64,000 nt of DNA from Hepsetus odoe. Taxonomy: Eukaryota > Chordata > Actinopteri > Characiformes > Hepsetidae. Shown piece after piece: positions 1 to 12,050 of the stretch. A program made the translations under genes and the position numbers. Below the pieces are notes generated by a model that ran no database searches, had not been told where the DNA came from, and worked only from the letters and a program-made list of their open reading frames with translations. The DNA lies in NCBI GenBank assembly GCA_017165825.1, contig CM029366.1, positions 30,969,850 through 31,033,849 on the forward strand. The letters are read 5' to 3'. Position 1 is the stretch's first letter. Every line of letters begins with the position of its first letter.

Positions 1-43
1 TCTCTCTCTCTCTCTCCTCTCTCTCTTCTCCTAACACACTCCC

Positions 44-96
<53 letters not shown>

Positions 97-112
97 AACA
101 CACTCCCCTCCA

Positions 113-165
<53 letters not shown>

Positions 166-370
166 AACACACTCCCCTCCATCTCTCTCTCTCTTCTCTC
201 TCTCTCTCTCTCTCTCTTCTCTAACACACTCCCCTCCATCTCTCTCTCTTCCTCTTTCCTCCATCTTTCTCTCTCTTCTCTCTCCCCTCCATCTCTCTCT
301 CTCTCTTCCTCTTCTCTAACACACCTCCCTCCATCTCTCTTCCTTTTCTTTCTCTTTTCATCCATCCTCC

Positions 371-435
<65 letters not shown>

Positions 436-900
436 AACACACTCCCCTCCATCTCTCTCTCTCTCTCTCTTCTCTCTAACACCTCCCCTCCATCTCTCTC
501 TCTCTCTCTCTTCTCTAACCTCCTCCATCTCTCTCTCTCTCTCTCTTCTCTAACACACTCCCTCCATCTCTCTCTCTCTCTTCTCTAACACACTCCCTCC
601 ATCTCTCTCTTTCTCTCTCTCTCTCTCTCCTGCCCTCGCTCTCCTTCTCTCTCTCTCTCTTCCTCTTCTCTAACACACACTCCCCTCCATCTCTCTCCCT
701 CTCTCTCTTCTCTAACACACACTCCCCTCCATCTCTCTCTCTCTCTCTCTCTCTCTTCTCACAACACACCTCCCTCCATCTCTCTTCCTTTTCACTCTAA
801 CACACCTCCCTCCATCTCCCTCTCTCCTCTCTCTCTCCCCTCTTCTCTAACACCCTCCCTCTCTCTCTCTCTCTCTTCTCTAACACACACTCCCCTCCAC

Positions 901-933
<33 letters not shown>

Positions 934-952
934 AACACACACTCCCCTCCAC

Positions 953-985
<33 letters not shown>

Positions 986-1004
986 AACACACACTCCCCT
1001 CCAC

Positions 1005-1037
<33 letters not shown>

Positions 1038-1270
1038 AACACACTCCCCTCCATCTCTCTCTCTCTCTCTCTTCTCTAACACACACTCCCCTCCATCTCT
1101 CTCCCTCTCTCTCTTCTCTAACACACACTCCCCTCCATCTCTCTCTCTTCTCTAACACACACTCCTCTCTGTCTCTGTCTCTCCCTCTCTTCTCTCACAC
1201 ATACTCCCCTCCATCTCTCTCCGTCTCTCTGTCTCTCCATTTCTCTCTGTCTCTCTCTCACACACACACA
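1..1270. repeat. Compound (TC)n / CTAACACACTCCCCTCCATC repeat
   Basis: Long runs of TC dinucleotides are interrupted about twenty times by a short unit reading roughly CTAACACACTCCCCTCCATC. The whole block is one degenerate tandem array with variable TC spacers. It ends about 230 bases before an ERGIC3 exon, so it lies in an ERGIC3 intron. The Arg/Glu-rich open frames on the opposite strand are a by-product of the GA-repeat composition and are not genes. Confidence 0.93.
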
Positions 1271-1502
1271 CACTCCCCTCTTAAACCCCTTAGACTCAGG
1301 CTTATGACGATGTACATATTTGACAGAGAAAATGTTGCGTCTTCGAGGCCGGGTTGCATGTATACACACTGTTCAGGGAGAGGAGAACAAGACACCGTTC
1401 AATGGGACAAAAATGTCCACAGCACATAACACACATTGGTCACAAGTAGTATGACTGATCTGATCTGTTACTTTCTCTCTGTTTCTGTTTCTTGCCTTCC
1501 AG

Positions 1503-1567
1503 CATCAATGATGTACCAGTACTTTGTGAAAATAGTGCCGACTGTTTACGTCAAAGGAGACGGAGAG
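1503..1567 (+). CDS. ergic3: ERGIC3 coding exon (fourth from last)
   Basis: This exon encodes SMMYQYFVKIVPTVYVKGDGE after the last two bases of a split codon (G|CA, Ala). It is bounded by a pyrimidine-rich acceptor ending TTCCAG and a GTAAGT donor. The peptide matches the luminal C-terminal part of ERGIC3, an ERGIC/COPII-vesicle membrane protein related to yeast Erv46 that cycles between ER and Golgi and acts with ERGIC2 as a cargo receptor. The exon is 65 nt and ends in phase 0, which joins exactly to the next exon. The 5' part of the gene lies outside the window. Confidence 0.95.
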
Positions 1568-2219
1568 GTAAGTGCACTGAAATAACCTGCTGGTGCATCA
1601 AACAGCAAGAGACCTGAGCGAAAACCTGCCAACACATCCGTCCTGTGAGCCATTTCATTGGTCCGCCAGGGATCTTTAAAGTCAGTTTGCCCCTATCAGT
1701 GTTTATGATGTGGCATCACTGACATCATGATGATTGACATCATCATTGGCTCAGTGCTTAATTTAATGTGTACAACTGGGTGAAATGTTTTCAGTGTTCT
1801 GAACACCTAGTAAGCATCAGCGCTCTGGGTCAGTTTGACCACTGGCTTTGTCACTGTATAGAACATATAAGAAGTCACAATTTACACGTTTTGTTTTGGA
1901 TTACTTCATAAAATTCTGTTCTCAAAATAGTAAGGGCCTTATTCTAAATAAAATGAAAATTGTGTTTGTGAGGAGTCAAATTAACACCAGGCATAATCCC
2001 TGTTAATCCTTGATAACAGAAATGGCAGTTCCCAGGTTAAATCACTGGGATCTGTAATTGGAAGTCGGTAAACCATGGAAAAGGTATTTCTTTCCCATTT
2101 TAGATAAGGCAGTGAGATTTTATGGGGATTTGCATATTTTTGCAAAGTGACAAAAATATTTAGCAAATATTTGAACCATTAAAATAATAAAAATGGTGAA
2201 ACCTTTTTCACTTTATTAG

Positions 2220-2356
2220 GTGGTGAAAACAAATCAGTTCTCAGTGACCAGACATGAAAAAGTAGCCAACGGACTGATCGGAGATCAGGGTCTGCCTGGT
2301 GTGTTCGTACTTTATGAGCTGTCTCCCATGATGGTCAAATTCACAGAGAAACAGCG
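2220..2356 (+). CDS. ergic3: ERGIC3 coding exon (third from last)
   Basis: The exon reads VVKTNQFSVTRHEKVANGLI and continues through GDQGLPGVFVLYELSPMMVK to FTEKQ. This is the best-conserved luminal stretch of the ERGIC3/Erv46 family. The acceptor is TTATTAG and the donor is GTAAGT. The exon is 137 nt and ends with CG of an Arg codon completed by the next exon. The frame is uninterrupted and substitutions relative to mammalian ERGIC3 are conservative, so the gene looks intact and under purifying selection. Confidence 0.96.
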
Positions 2357-2504
2357 GTAAGTTACCTGGACACACAAAGCAAGCGTGATTCCATTTTTAG
2401 GTTTAGGATAAAAAAGACTCAAAGTCTATCACCAGGATTAAAGGCAAACGTAAAGAATCAGATCAGGACAATATCTGACTGACTCCCGTTTTTGTTTCCT
2501 GCAG

Positions 2505-2560
2505 GTCTTTCACTCACTTTCTGACAGGAGTGTGTGCGATTATAGGCGGTGTTTTCACAG
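2505..2560 (+). CDS. ergic3: ERGIC3 coding exon (second from last)
   Basis: This 56-nt exon encodes SFTHFLTGVCAIIGGVFT. It begins the second transmembrane helix of ERGIC3, which returns the chain from the lumen to the cytosol. The acceptor is CTGCAG and the donor is GTGAGT. It starts with one base of a split Arg codon and ends with one base of a split Val codon; both are completed correctly by the neighbouring exons. Confidence 0.95.
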
Positions 2561-2761
2561 GTGAGTACACACGGATCTGGACCTGTTTACTTTAATATCC
2601 ACTGGTGATGTTATCAGCTGTTATATTGAACTAAACCTGGGGACTCAGTGGTTTACGAAGCAAGTTACATTAATATCTTTTGATATCAAATTAGTATAAT
2701 CTACCTCCACAAATAGCAAATGTTTACTGTTGCTATAAATAATAATTCTACTATTAATAAT

Positions 2762-2787
2762 CATTATTATTATTATTATTATTATTA
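2762..2787. repeat. (ATT)n microsatellite
   Basis: A short perfect trinucleotide run inside the last ERGIC3 intron. Confidence 0.9.
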
Positions 2788-3261
2788 CTGTAACAATTAT
2801 TGTTTATAATTCATTAGGGGTATGATGGTATGGAGGTTTGTTAGATGTGCACTGCCTGAACGTTTAAACAAAACGGAGCGATAGAATACTCCTGGTCAAG
2901 CCACGTATATTGCTTTTCTAAGTCAAGGCAATTCCAGATTTTCTACACATTTTATGTACTTTTCCATCTTCAGCAAACAAAAAATATACTCTAAAATATT
3001 TAGAAAATTGTCATGTTTAAGTTTGTTACCCTTTAAATGTAAGGTTCTAGTTCAGATATCAACAAAACATGTCTTTTGTTTGGGGATGTTTAAACATTTG
3101 CATGTGTCATTTCATAAGTAACATAAAAATAAGATTTGAATAGTTTTCAAATGGCTTATACTTTCTCTGTTACTATTGCCTTACCACACTGTTCACAAAC
3201 AAGCATACAGATGACTTTTTCTTAAAAATGATGCTTCCTGAATAATAACTAGCTGGAGCTA

Positions 3262-3717
3262 CAGTACTGTGCAAAAGTTTTAGGCAGGTGTGGAAAAAAT
3301 GCTGTAAACACAGAACGCTTTCAGAAATGGAAGTGTTCATCATTTATTTTCATCAATCAACAAAATGCAGTGAATGAACAAAAGAGAAATCTCAATCAAA
3401 TCAATATTTGGTGTGACCACCCTTTGCCTTCAAAACAGCATCAGTTCCTCTAGGTACACTTGCACACAGTTTTTGAAGGAACTCAGCTGGTAGGTCGTTC
3501 CAAACATGACTGTGTTTCAACCTCCGTGAAGAACTGATGCTGGTCTGAAGGCAAACGGTAGAAACACCAAATATTGATCTGATTTAGATTTTTCTTTTGT
3601 TCGCTCACTTTGCATTTTGTAAATTGATAAAAATAAACAATCATTATTTATATTTCTGAAAGCGTTCTTTGTTTACAGCATTTTTTCAAACCTGCCTAAA
3701 ACTTTTGCACAGTGCTG
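3262..3717 (-). mobile_element. Tc1-like non-autonomous element, copy 1
   Basis: Terminal inverted repeats begin CAGTACTGTGCAAAAG and end CTTTTGCACAGTGCTG, and both ends are flanked by TA, the target duplicated by Tc1/mariner transposases. The interior contains reading-frame remnants of a transposase C-terminus on the minus strand (a KAKGG-like block near the left end) but is internally deleted. A second, longer copy lies at 26778-27326. The element cannot encode an active enzyme and sits within the ERGIC3 intron. Confidence 0.85.
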
Positions 3718-4001
3718 TATATGGACAGAAGATCTGTGTTGAGATTATACTGCTACATAATGGGATTGCCAAGCAATACATCTAATACATTAAAGAGTCC
3801 ATATTCACTCTTTTCTGGTATTAAAAAGGTTTGTGTAAATATTGTTACTTCCAAAAAGGAATCTGTGAAGATGCGTTGATCTCAGATGAATCTGTTTCAG
3901 TTCATCAGTTTATCATCGCATTTGCACAGACCAGGTTATCCACGTCAGTTGTCAGTGCTGCCTTTTCTTCAGGTCGCTGAAGTTAATCTCTTCTCTTTTA
4001 G

Positions 4002-4081
4002 TTGCCGGGCTCATCGATTCTTTAATATACCACTCAGCACGAGCCATACAGAAGAAGATCGAGCTGGGAAAAGCCTCCTAG
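4002..4081 (+). CDS. ergic3: ERGIC3 terminal coding exon
   Basis: This exon completes the Val codon and encodes AGLIDSLIYHSARAIQKKIE then LGKAS and a TAG stop at 4079-4081. It contains the end of the second transmembrane helix and the short cytosolic tail. The tail matches the ERGIC3 family, including the basic IQKKI segment; Erv46-type tails carry COPI/COPII sorting signals. The exon joins in phase with the preceding one and its length is as expected. Confidence 0.96.
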
Positions 4082-5640
4082 CGACCTCTTTGTCATTACC
4101 ATGAACATTTGCGGTGCATTACACTCTCCAGGAACCTGTATCTGTTCAAAGGGAAGCTGTCCAGCTGTGTGTGTGTGAGTGTGTGTGTGGCCACAGAGCA
4201 GCCTCCCTCTACCAGACACAGGCAGGTCCCTCAGTGCGACTGGCTGACTGGATTCCACAAACAACTGGACTCCTGCAGGGTTAATTGGTAACAGGCAAAA
4301 AAGAAGGAACTGCTGGTTGCAGTGAAAGTCACTCTCCTGGAAGTGTTTCCGAGAAGACCATCTCAGTCCAGTCATCAGGGATCTTCAGTCAGTATGTGCA
4401 TTCTGTCTGTTTATTACACCTTCGAGTGTTCTAGATCAGGTGTCTTTGGAACCTCAGTAGAACGCTAATGTCTGTTGGATGGGGGTTCGTTGACAGCAGG
4501 TTTCTGGGTTTTTTTTTTCTCACTGAATCGTCGTTTTCTTTGATTCATTGGTGGAACCTGATTGAGAGGTCAGTTCTCCTTCAGATTATTCAGGTGTAGC
4601 TTTCTCGTCAAACGTTTGGAATCACTTCTTAATATTGTTTTAGATACGTTCATACACAACACAATGCAGAAGTCCAGAAAGAAAGTGGACAGAGACTGGC
4701 CTTTTACTTCATATTCAGTAAGTAGTTTGGCAAGACGTTTTTCCAAAGTAAGTAACATGCAGTCATTTTTTTTTTGTCTCTCCTTTCACTGTTTTATTAT
4801 AATTTATTGGTCTCTTTAGAAACACCTATAGCTCATGTTCATCAGACTGTGCACATTAATAAAATAATAATTGAAAATATGTAATTATGGAAACGTTAGA
4901 TGTCAAGTATATTTTCACAATACTTTGAGCTGCTGCTATACATTTTATATTATGAATTTGAATGAAAATGAATTCCAGTCTTAAGATCAGTGATTCCAAA
5001 CTTTTGATATGATCTCTGTATCGCATCATTTTACAAAAAAGCGCTTTCTGAACATTCTGGTCCAAACATGATGAATCTAATATGAGAGATGAATCATTAA
5101 AACTGTTTCCCGATTATTAATGGCTGTTTCTGAACTTTAACAGGTTAGGTTAGACTAAAGGCTCAGACTGAGAGGATTAACTTTAGGACTGAAGTCCGTG
5201 GTGCAGGTTGTCTTGTCTTGTGAAGAAGATATCGGTCTATCCAAATTCAGATGAATTTGAATAATGAAACCAAGGGAATGAATCAGAATCAGAATCAGAA
5301 AAGTGCCACGAAACTGATCCTGGATCAGAATGCTGATGTTTTTCACCTGCAGATGTCCACAGGAAAGTTGTGAGCACCATCTGCAGACACAGCCGGTGCA
5401 GCATGTACAGATATCCAGTGTTCCTCTGTAATTGCACCTTCAACTCTAAATTCAGGGGCTGGGATTGTGTGTGTGTGTGAGTGTGTGAGTGTGTAAGTGG
5501 GTGCCAGGGTAAGGGTGCGAGTGTTTTTGTTTGTTAATGTCGTGCTGTGGACGGCCTGTCTTGTGTTTGGGGAGAGATGTATTTATAATTTGATTGTCCC
5601 TGGCGGTTTTTAAAATGATAAATAAATGTAACCCTGTACA
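4082..5640 (+). other. ergic3: Probable ERGIC3 3' UTR
   Basis: The stretch follows the ERGIC3 stop codon and has no coding features. It contains a short (TG)n run near 4167-4191 and another at 5469-5500. An AATAAA hexamer at 5621-5626 is the best candidate for the end of the transcript; no strong hexamer was noticed earlier. The extent is inferred and an earlier weak signal is possible. Confidence 0.55.
5621..5626 (+). terminator. ergic3: Candidate ERGIC3 polyadenylation signal AATAAA
   Basis: A canonical hexamer about 1.54 kb after the ERGIC3 stop, in AT-rich sequence. Assignment to ERGIC3 rests on position only. Confidence 0.5.
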
Positions 5641-5849
5641 TCTTCTCGTCTTTCATATGATCGAGTGTTCCAGTCCATCCTATCAGTTATTATTGCCAAA
5701 TTATTCACTTAATGCCAACTTCCCAGCTTCATTAACACCCCAGTATTAACTTTTAATATTAATGGCAAATTAAAAACTTTATCAATGCTATCTTAAACTT
5801 TTAAAAACGGCATGAATTTTATTAACGCCACATTTACTTTTACTCACTC

Positions 5850-6177
5850 GTTTCTGAGCCACTTGTCCTTATTATGGTCGTGGTCCGGTGCTGGAGTCTG
5901 TCCCAGCTCTCACAGGAGAAAAGGCGGGACGCTCTTGACAGGTCGCCAGTCCATCACAGGGAAGACACACACACTCACACACACCTAGGGGGCAGTTTAG
6001 CTCCAGTCCATCTGCTCAGCATGTCTTTGGACGGTGGGAGGAAACCGGAGCTCCTGGAGGAAACGCACACAGACGGGAAGAACAACCCCTTGCAGAAAGG
6101 ATCCAAACCGTCCCATCTGGGAATCAAACCCAGAACCATTTCACTGTGAGGTGACAGCGCTACACACTGCACTGCCA
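5850..6177 (-). repeat. Dispersed repeat with tRNA-like head, family C copy 1
   Basis: On the minus strand it begins with a tRNA-like head ending in a B-box-like segment (GGTTTGATTCCCAGATGGG). It then runs through the widespread fish-repeat block whose + strand reads CATGTCTTTGGACGGTGGGA, and ends in a domain reading CTGGCGACCTGTCAAGAG. Related copies are at 12051-12342, 17709-18021 and 59890-60218. The short open frames on both strands here are not host genes. Confidence 0.8.
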
Positions 6178-6486
6178 ACATCAACTTTTACTTTAGGGCA
6201 GCTTTATTAATGCTGAGTTATAAATGTACTTCAACGTTTATTAGGTTCAGTGTGGCCTGATGAGGTGGACATTTCTGAAATACTGATTAACAAGTTTACT
6301 TCTAATGAATTTCTGTAATTCAGAACAAATAAAAAGCAAAAGTTTTTTTTTATTATTTAAAATGTATATATATTTCTATTCTCAAATATGTTTCATGGTA
6401 AAATAATGAAAACTCAATTAAGACAGTGTTGAGAGATTAAAGGATAACCAGGTCTAATTACAGCCTTAGGATGAGCATGTTCTCCA

Positions 6487-6512
6487 GTGTGTGTGTGTGT
6501 GTGTGTGTGTGT
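6487..6512. repeat. (GT)n microsatellite
   Basis: Thirteen consecutive GT dinucleotides. Confidence 0.92.
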
Positions 6513-7384
6513 TCGTTATTTCATGTGACTGAACCACTGACCTTCTTGTCTAATTTCTCATTGTTGAGCACAAAGCACATACTGTTCAAGCTCCATTCCT
6601 CATTTGTTTTGGAGTGGGAGCTGCTTGCCTCTAGGGGGAGCCCTACGACTGTCCCAGCAGGCAACAGTGGACCACCACAGTGTCCCGGGACAGACGGACA
6701 AAAAAAAGAAAGAAACCTCACATAAAATTGGAAACATGTGTGTTACTGACAAAACCTTCTGCAGTGACTAATTTCCAGGATGTGTGTCATGAGTGCGTCT
6801 GCTCTGAAACACAACAAAAAAAAATAATCATTTTACTTTTAAAAAGCAAATTGTGGTGTAAAAAGCACCCCGTCAGTCTGTGTCACTTTCTCAGGGGAGT
6901 CTACAGCTGGAGTTTTACTCTAATCCAGCTGGAATCCACCCCACCAGCCTGGGAAAAGACTGATTACTGATTTAAATGGGAACAATGTGAGATCAGCCAT
7001 CGGCTTTGACGTGATAATGAACGCAGCTCTGAGGATGGAAGAACCCGGTGCTGGTTTTGGTAAATACAGGCCCTCTTACTATTGGCACAGCAGACCAAAC
7101 AGTCTGGGACTCACTCAGAGGAGGGCAAAGAAGTTACATAATGAAAGAGTTTTACTCTCCACTCGTTAGAAACCCTCCAGAGTGTGCTCGTTGTGTCTGT
7201 GCAGAGCGATGGTGCTGATTGGTTACTGGTGTAGATCTAGTTTTAAGTGGACATGGGAAAATCATCACAGCTGATGAAGAGTCATGGCAGTATGCAAATT
7301 AGTAATGTGGGAACCGGTGTACTCACCCAACCTCACAGAGTTTCAGTAACTGCTAGAGCTTATGACACTTGTGAATGTGTTTAT

Positions 7385-7385
<1 letters not shown>

Positions 7386-7417
<32 letters not shown>

Positions 7418-7431
7418 CAGATACAGATAGA
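7386..7431. repeat. (GATA)n microsatellite
   Basis: About eight perfect GATA units followed by degenerate GACA/GATA units. Confidence 0.92.
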
Positions 7432-8789
7432 TTCAAATTTTTCAATGCTGTTTTGTGTTTTATACAAACATTTTTAATATATATATATACATTATAGAAA
7501 TGTTAAAAACATCTTGTAACGCTTATTTAATTTGATGTCACAAAAAGGATCACAACTACGTTTCCAAATTCTTTTCATCATTTTATAACGAGCTGTTTTT
7601 GTTGCCTTGACTGAAACATCCCTGCTACTTCGTTTGAACGTATCGGCTGACTTCAGCACTGTATCAGAATTAGAGCAGACGAACAGAAACAGCTCAAACG
7701 ACCAGCAACTAACATGACTTTCATAAATCTGTTTATTATGTTTTTGCTTTTTGTTAGAGACAAGAGGTCTAAAAGGTACACAAATGAGGTTTGTTCTGAT
7801 TGGCTGGGCTGTTTTTTGCGCTTCGTTCAAAGAGAAGTCTGGGTGGAAAATTGAAATGTTAATGGAGGGGTTACACCACGGTGGATTTAGGAGTATATGT
7901 GAATGAGGCCGTTCCTTTTAAAGAGAAGGAAATCCAGCCCGGCCACTGTTTGGGAGCAGAGCAGCGACACTGTATGTAGACTAAAACACCTGACCAGCTT
8001 CGACTCCTCAGCTCATTAGTGATTCAACTGTCAATGAGTCACGTCTTTGGCCGTCCGCAGCCCAGACTGGCCTTTTGTTCACAGCCAGACTGGACTTTCT
8101 TCAGTTCCTGACCGATAAAAATCCCGTCTGTGAATGTTACAGATTCGCCTCAGTCTGATGAATGGATGTATTCTTCACGCCACCGCCAGGGAGGATTTTA
8201 TAGCTGGTTCTACATTTTTGGGCACCGAGCTTAAAACAAAAGCTTTAGACAGAGAGGAATTAGGTATTATTACTAACAGCTCCCTCGAATATTATTTGCA
8301 CCTCTGGTAAAGATGACCGGATTACAGATTTTAAGTTCCTCCAGTCATGTCCTGTGCACACAGGACGCATGCTTCAGTTACACTGTTCTCACAGTTATTT
8401 CTAGGGGTGCCAATAATTGTGATATATGCATTTGATTGATATGTATTCTAGATGACTGATTAGTTTTTTGCTTGTTTGTTTTGTTTAAATGAAAACTGTT
8501 TTAGGGTTGAGATGAAGCAAATTCACCAAAAGGTGTATTATCTTCAATACGTTTGACTGACGTGAATAATTGTGGAAAGCATTTTATAAGAACATCTCTA
8601 ATTCTAAACTCTTGAAACACGCTTTAGTGGATCGAGTATGTGTGGAAATGTGAGAAAGCATGTATATTTCAATGTTTATACAATTCTTGAGTTTGTAAGT
8701 GTCATGCAGTCCTGCAGTCTTACTAAAACATTTTGTTTAATGTGTCATAAAAGTTCAGCTCCATCAGTCTAGGCCTTGAATGTACAGAA

Positions 8790-9080
8790 CTTTGCACCCT
8801 TCGTTTCTTCATATTTTACTTCCCAAGATCCAGACTTTCTGGTATTTTAATGTCTTGTTGAGGAACAGTTCTCCAAACTTCCTGAAGGACACCGTTTTGG
8901 GTTCTCATTTTCAGTACAGTCTCTGTACCTGAGCAGTTTCAGAAGCAGTGTGGGATCTTCACAGAAAACAGAAAACGGAAAACAAAAAGCAGCAAACGAA
9001 AGCTTTGGGACGTCCTGGAGAACTCTTCCTAGAGACAACTCAAAAGAAATGGCAAGAAAGCTCGCCTAAGAGAGTTCAGG
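8790..9080 (-). mobile_element. Tc1-like DNA transposon relic (family 2), copy 1
   Basis: The segment GTTCTCCAAACTTCCTGAAG and the block GGCAAGAAAGCTCGCCTAAG also occur in the better copy at about 50485-51185. There the minus-strand reading VLQEVWSTVPED resembles the C-terminal LQDVWNDLP motif of Tc1 transposases. This copy is rearranged and has no usable frame. Ends are approximate. Confidence 0.5.
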
Positions 9081-10305
9081 CTGCGCTGTAGAAAAACGGT
9101 GGTCGTAATGAATATTGGCTTTAAATCTGAGTAGGATTCTACAAACTCTGACTGTATTTGCATGTATGTTTGCACATAAATCGGTGTACATATTGTCTCA
9201 TATAAAGAAACTCTGGGTGGCTCAAGCACTGTAGGTGGAGGAAGAGAATGAACCGAGATGAACTTGTTAATGAAGTCATCTAATGAGCCCATTCTTCCAC
9301 TCAAGGCCCTACAAAGAGAGAGAGTTGAGGCTTCCTCTGTAAATTAAACAATGCTTTATATACAGGGGGTGTGATTCCAGCAGTGCTCACATTTGAAACA
9401 GATGTGTGCTGAGCAAAGGGAGTGTGTCGAGTCAGCACGGTCCCCGTGGACCAATCAATAAAGCAATAATCACGTTTAACGACCGAGCACACTCCCTTCA
9501 TTGGAAATCCATGACACCCTGTAGTGATCTGTGACAACCATCCCCGCGATGATGGATGGGTGAAATCTGAATTTAGAGTGCTGCTTGACTTCTTTGCTCT
9601 TGGCTAATCTATGAAGCTAATCTCTGTCATAAATTTCCCTCGTCTTCGAGAAGATCCAGACCATCAGATCATGCAGGAGATGCAAGAAAAAAGGCTTACT
9701 CACCCTGATGCTTAATGCGTTCTTCATCGATCGGTGAAAAGCCTGGAGAGTCGGATGGGGTGGGGGTGGAGGGGGTGATGGTATTGGCCACATTAGCCTT
9801 GTATCCAAACACTGGGTGATACAAAGGCGCATTGATCTACCCGTCCCGGAGAGGCTGGAGAGGTACACAGTATGATGGGCCGTCCGGCTCACATTACAGA
9901 GACACACTGTGTTAATACCAAGCACCTAGACATACTTATTATTTAGACAGACGCTGTGATTTAATCTGTCTGGACATCTAGTTTTGGTTGGCAATGCTGT
10001 AGACTCATGACAAGATGTTTAATTTGATTTAAACTTTCAGCAAATGGAAACGGTTAAGAGGGAAATAACGGGACTGTAAATGATTATAAATGTTTTAGAA
10101 AGTGTTCTAGATTATTAAAGCGGGTAGTGTGCTGTAAATGATCATCACACTCAGGTCAAAACCCTTTTTTATTTTTAATAGAACTTGAAAGCGGTGATTA
10201 TGTTGAGGTTTCTGGAGCTGCAAAAATGGAATACAGCCTAATTACAACAACTTGTAGAACTAAAAAAACGTAATGAGCAATTTCGTTTAGTTTACTATTT
10301 AGTTA
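9081..10305. other. Intergenic, no gene seen
   Basis: Contains a G-rich run at 9757-9775 and unremarkable AT-rich sequence. No coding or RNA gene is supported. Confidence 0.6.
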
Positions 10306-10440
10306 TTTTGACTCTCAGTACGAAGGTTCTGGGTTTGATTCCCAAACAGAGCAGCCTGTTTTCTTTCTGTGTGGACTTTTCCCAGCAGCCCTTGATGGGA
10401 TGGGATAAGCAACTAAAGGGATGGATAGATGGATGGATAT
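10306..10440 (+). repeat. Family C repeat, short fragment
   Basis: A fragment of the tRNA-headed repeat: GGTTCTGGGTTTGATTCCCA followed by TTTCTTTCTGTGTGGA, as in the copy at 59890-60218. It then decays into a (GGAT)n-like stretch. Confidence 0.6.
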
Positions 10441-10460
10441 AGAATAATAGAACACAGGTT

Positions 10461-10488
10461 AATATATATATATATATATATACACACA
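10461..10488. repeat. (TA)n(CA)n microsatellite
   Basis: A TA run passes into CA repeats. Confidence 0.9.
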
Positions 10489-12050
10489 CTGTGGTCTATT
10501 CACATTCATTTATCATTACTATTTCTGCCTTGAAGACTGATATTCACTGTTGAAATAAAATGGATTATAGATTTATTTGATCAGAAAATCCCTGATAGTC
10601 TACATTCATTGCATATATTCATCTTCCTCGTGTCCGAATAATAATCCCGAACCCGTGAGGCCGAGCACAATCGTTTCACACACTTCTTTGCAGTCAGATT
10701 GGTTTTATATTTTAGATTTATATTACTGAAAACGCTTCTTCAGAATTGGCACCACAGCAATGATGGGCAACCTCTTCTAAGAAGAATGTAAACTATTAAA
10801 ATAATGGAAAAATGTAAAAAAAAAAATATATATATATATATATTCATATATATTAGACTCATTAAATTATTTCATTTATTTGTGGGCTGCAATCGGTCAA
10901 CTCGTGATCAGACTGCTTCTTTATCATACCAAGAAAAGGTTCTGTTTTTTAACTTTTAACAGAGCAGAACCTTTTTTGCTGTTAAGAAAACCACAAACAG
11001 CAGTTTATCAATCATGTAGAAAAACCATCCTCGGCACTCAAAGGTTTCTTTTTTGCTCTCATCCACTTCACTTTTACCTCTTACTAAAGAACATACTTAA
11101 ACATGGAATTTTGGCTCATTTTCAGCAAGTTCCAATTATTTGTTTTTTTAACATTTTGGGAAAAAGTATTTATTTATTTGCTGTTTACTAAGTTATGGCA
11201 TTACTTTTGCAAGGGCCGATTTTTTCCATTTTTCCATGTTTCCAAGTAAACAATAATGTTATATTAAAATGAAAAGTGTGCTCTCTGTAGATGGTGTGCA
11301 CTTCAAAATCAACAACACATGTAATTTGACCAGGAACACCCAAAGCATTGCATGTAACTGTATATTCAACGTACGGTACGCTTGAGCAGTCAGTAGGCCA
11401 GGTTTTTTCACTGTTTGGCCTTAAAGGTGCTTCCAAAGAAGGCTCCTTTAAAAGGTACACCATGTTCCATGTCCATAAGCATGTGTCATTCGTTACCATA
11501 GTTTTGTAATCTGGGGTAGAAGTGAAACCAGGTTACGTAACACACACACACACACACACAAGGAGACGAACAGGACATACAGTACTGCAGCAGCTCCAGC
11601 GGAACATGCTTTAACGGTGAAATCCAGGCCATGTCAACGAACATTGTCCATTTTCTCGAAGACGTTATGTCTACAGGTGTCCTGCTGTTTTATTTAAGCA
11701 AGACCTTCGTAGCCTTGATACTCGCCTGATTATATTTAATTGTGAAAACTATTAAAGTTGTCCATTTAAAGAAGATGTGGTTAAGGACAGAGAGTGTGTG
11801 CTGTTCGGAAAGTCCAGCTTCTCGGTTGTCACCAGTGCGCTTGAACTGGGTCAGATCTGGCTCAGTGCCACTGAATTACTCCCTCCTGCAAGAGCTGAAC
11901 TCCTGGGCCTGCAGCAGACAGCACCACTGCACACACTGATACTGCATGTAAGGACGTTGGATTCCAGATTGTGGTTCGATTTTCCAATCGCTCACTACAC
12001 CCATCCGGGACTCCTAACATTACATTCAGCATTACATCTTACATTACATC
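10489..12050. other. Intergenic, no gene seen
   Basis: Contains a poly(A)/(TA)n run near 10817-10842, a perfect 11-bp inverted repeat at 10934-10975 and a (CA)n run near 11541-11560. A 103-codon minus-strand frame at 11188-11499 has no recognised similarity. Confidence 0.55.

Larger units (their letters stand above)
2561..4001 (+). other. ergic3: ERGIC3 last intron (1.44 kb)
   Basis: The intron runs from GTGAGT to TTTTAG. It contains an (ATT)n microsatellite at 2762-2787 and a 456-bp Tc1-like element at 3262-3717. The remainder is AT-rich with no recognised coding or RNA feature. Confidence 0.85.
6178..8785. other. Intergenic, no gene seen
   Basis: AT-rich sequence with a (GT)n run at 6487-6512, a (GATA)n run at 7386-7431 and a short (TA)n at about 7478-7490. 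Open frames of 60-112 codons occur but have no recognisable domain, splice context or homologue known to me. Confidence 0.6.

Noticed and set aside
31..769. Minus-strand Arg/Glu-rich open frames (77 and 84 codons)
   Set aside because: Direct translation of the GA strand of a TC microsatellite with spacers; no gene features.
9757..9775. G-quadruplex candidate
   Set aside because: Only three G runs of four or more are separated properly; the four-run pattern is not met with confidence.
11188..11499. 103-codon minus-strand frame
   Set aside because: No recognisable family; close to repeat-like foldback sequence; insufficient evidence for a gene.
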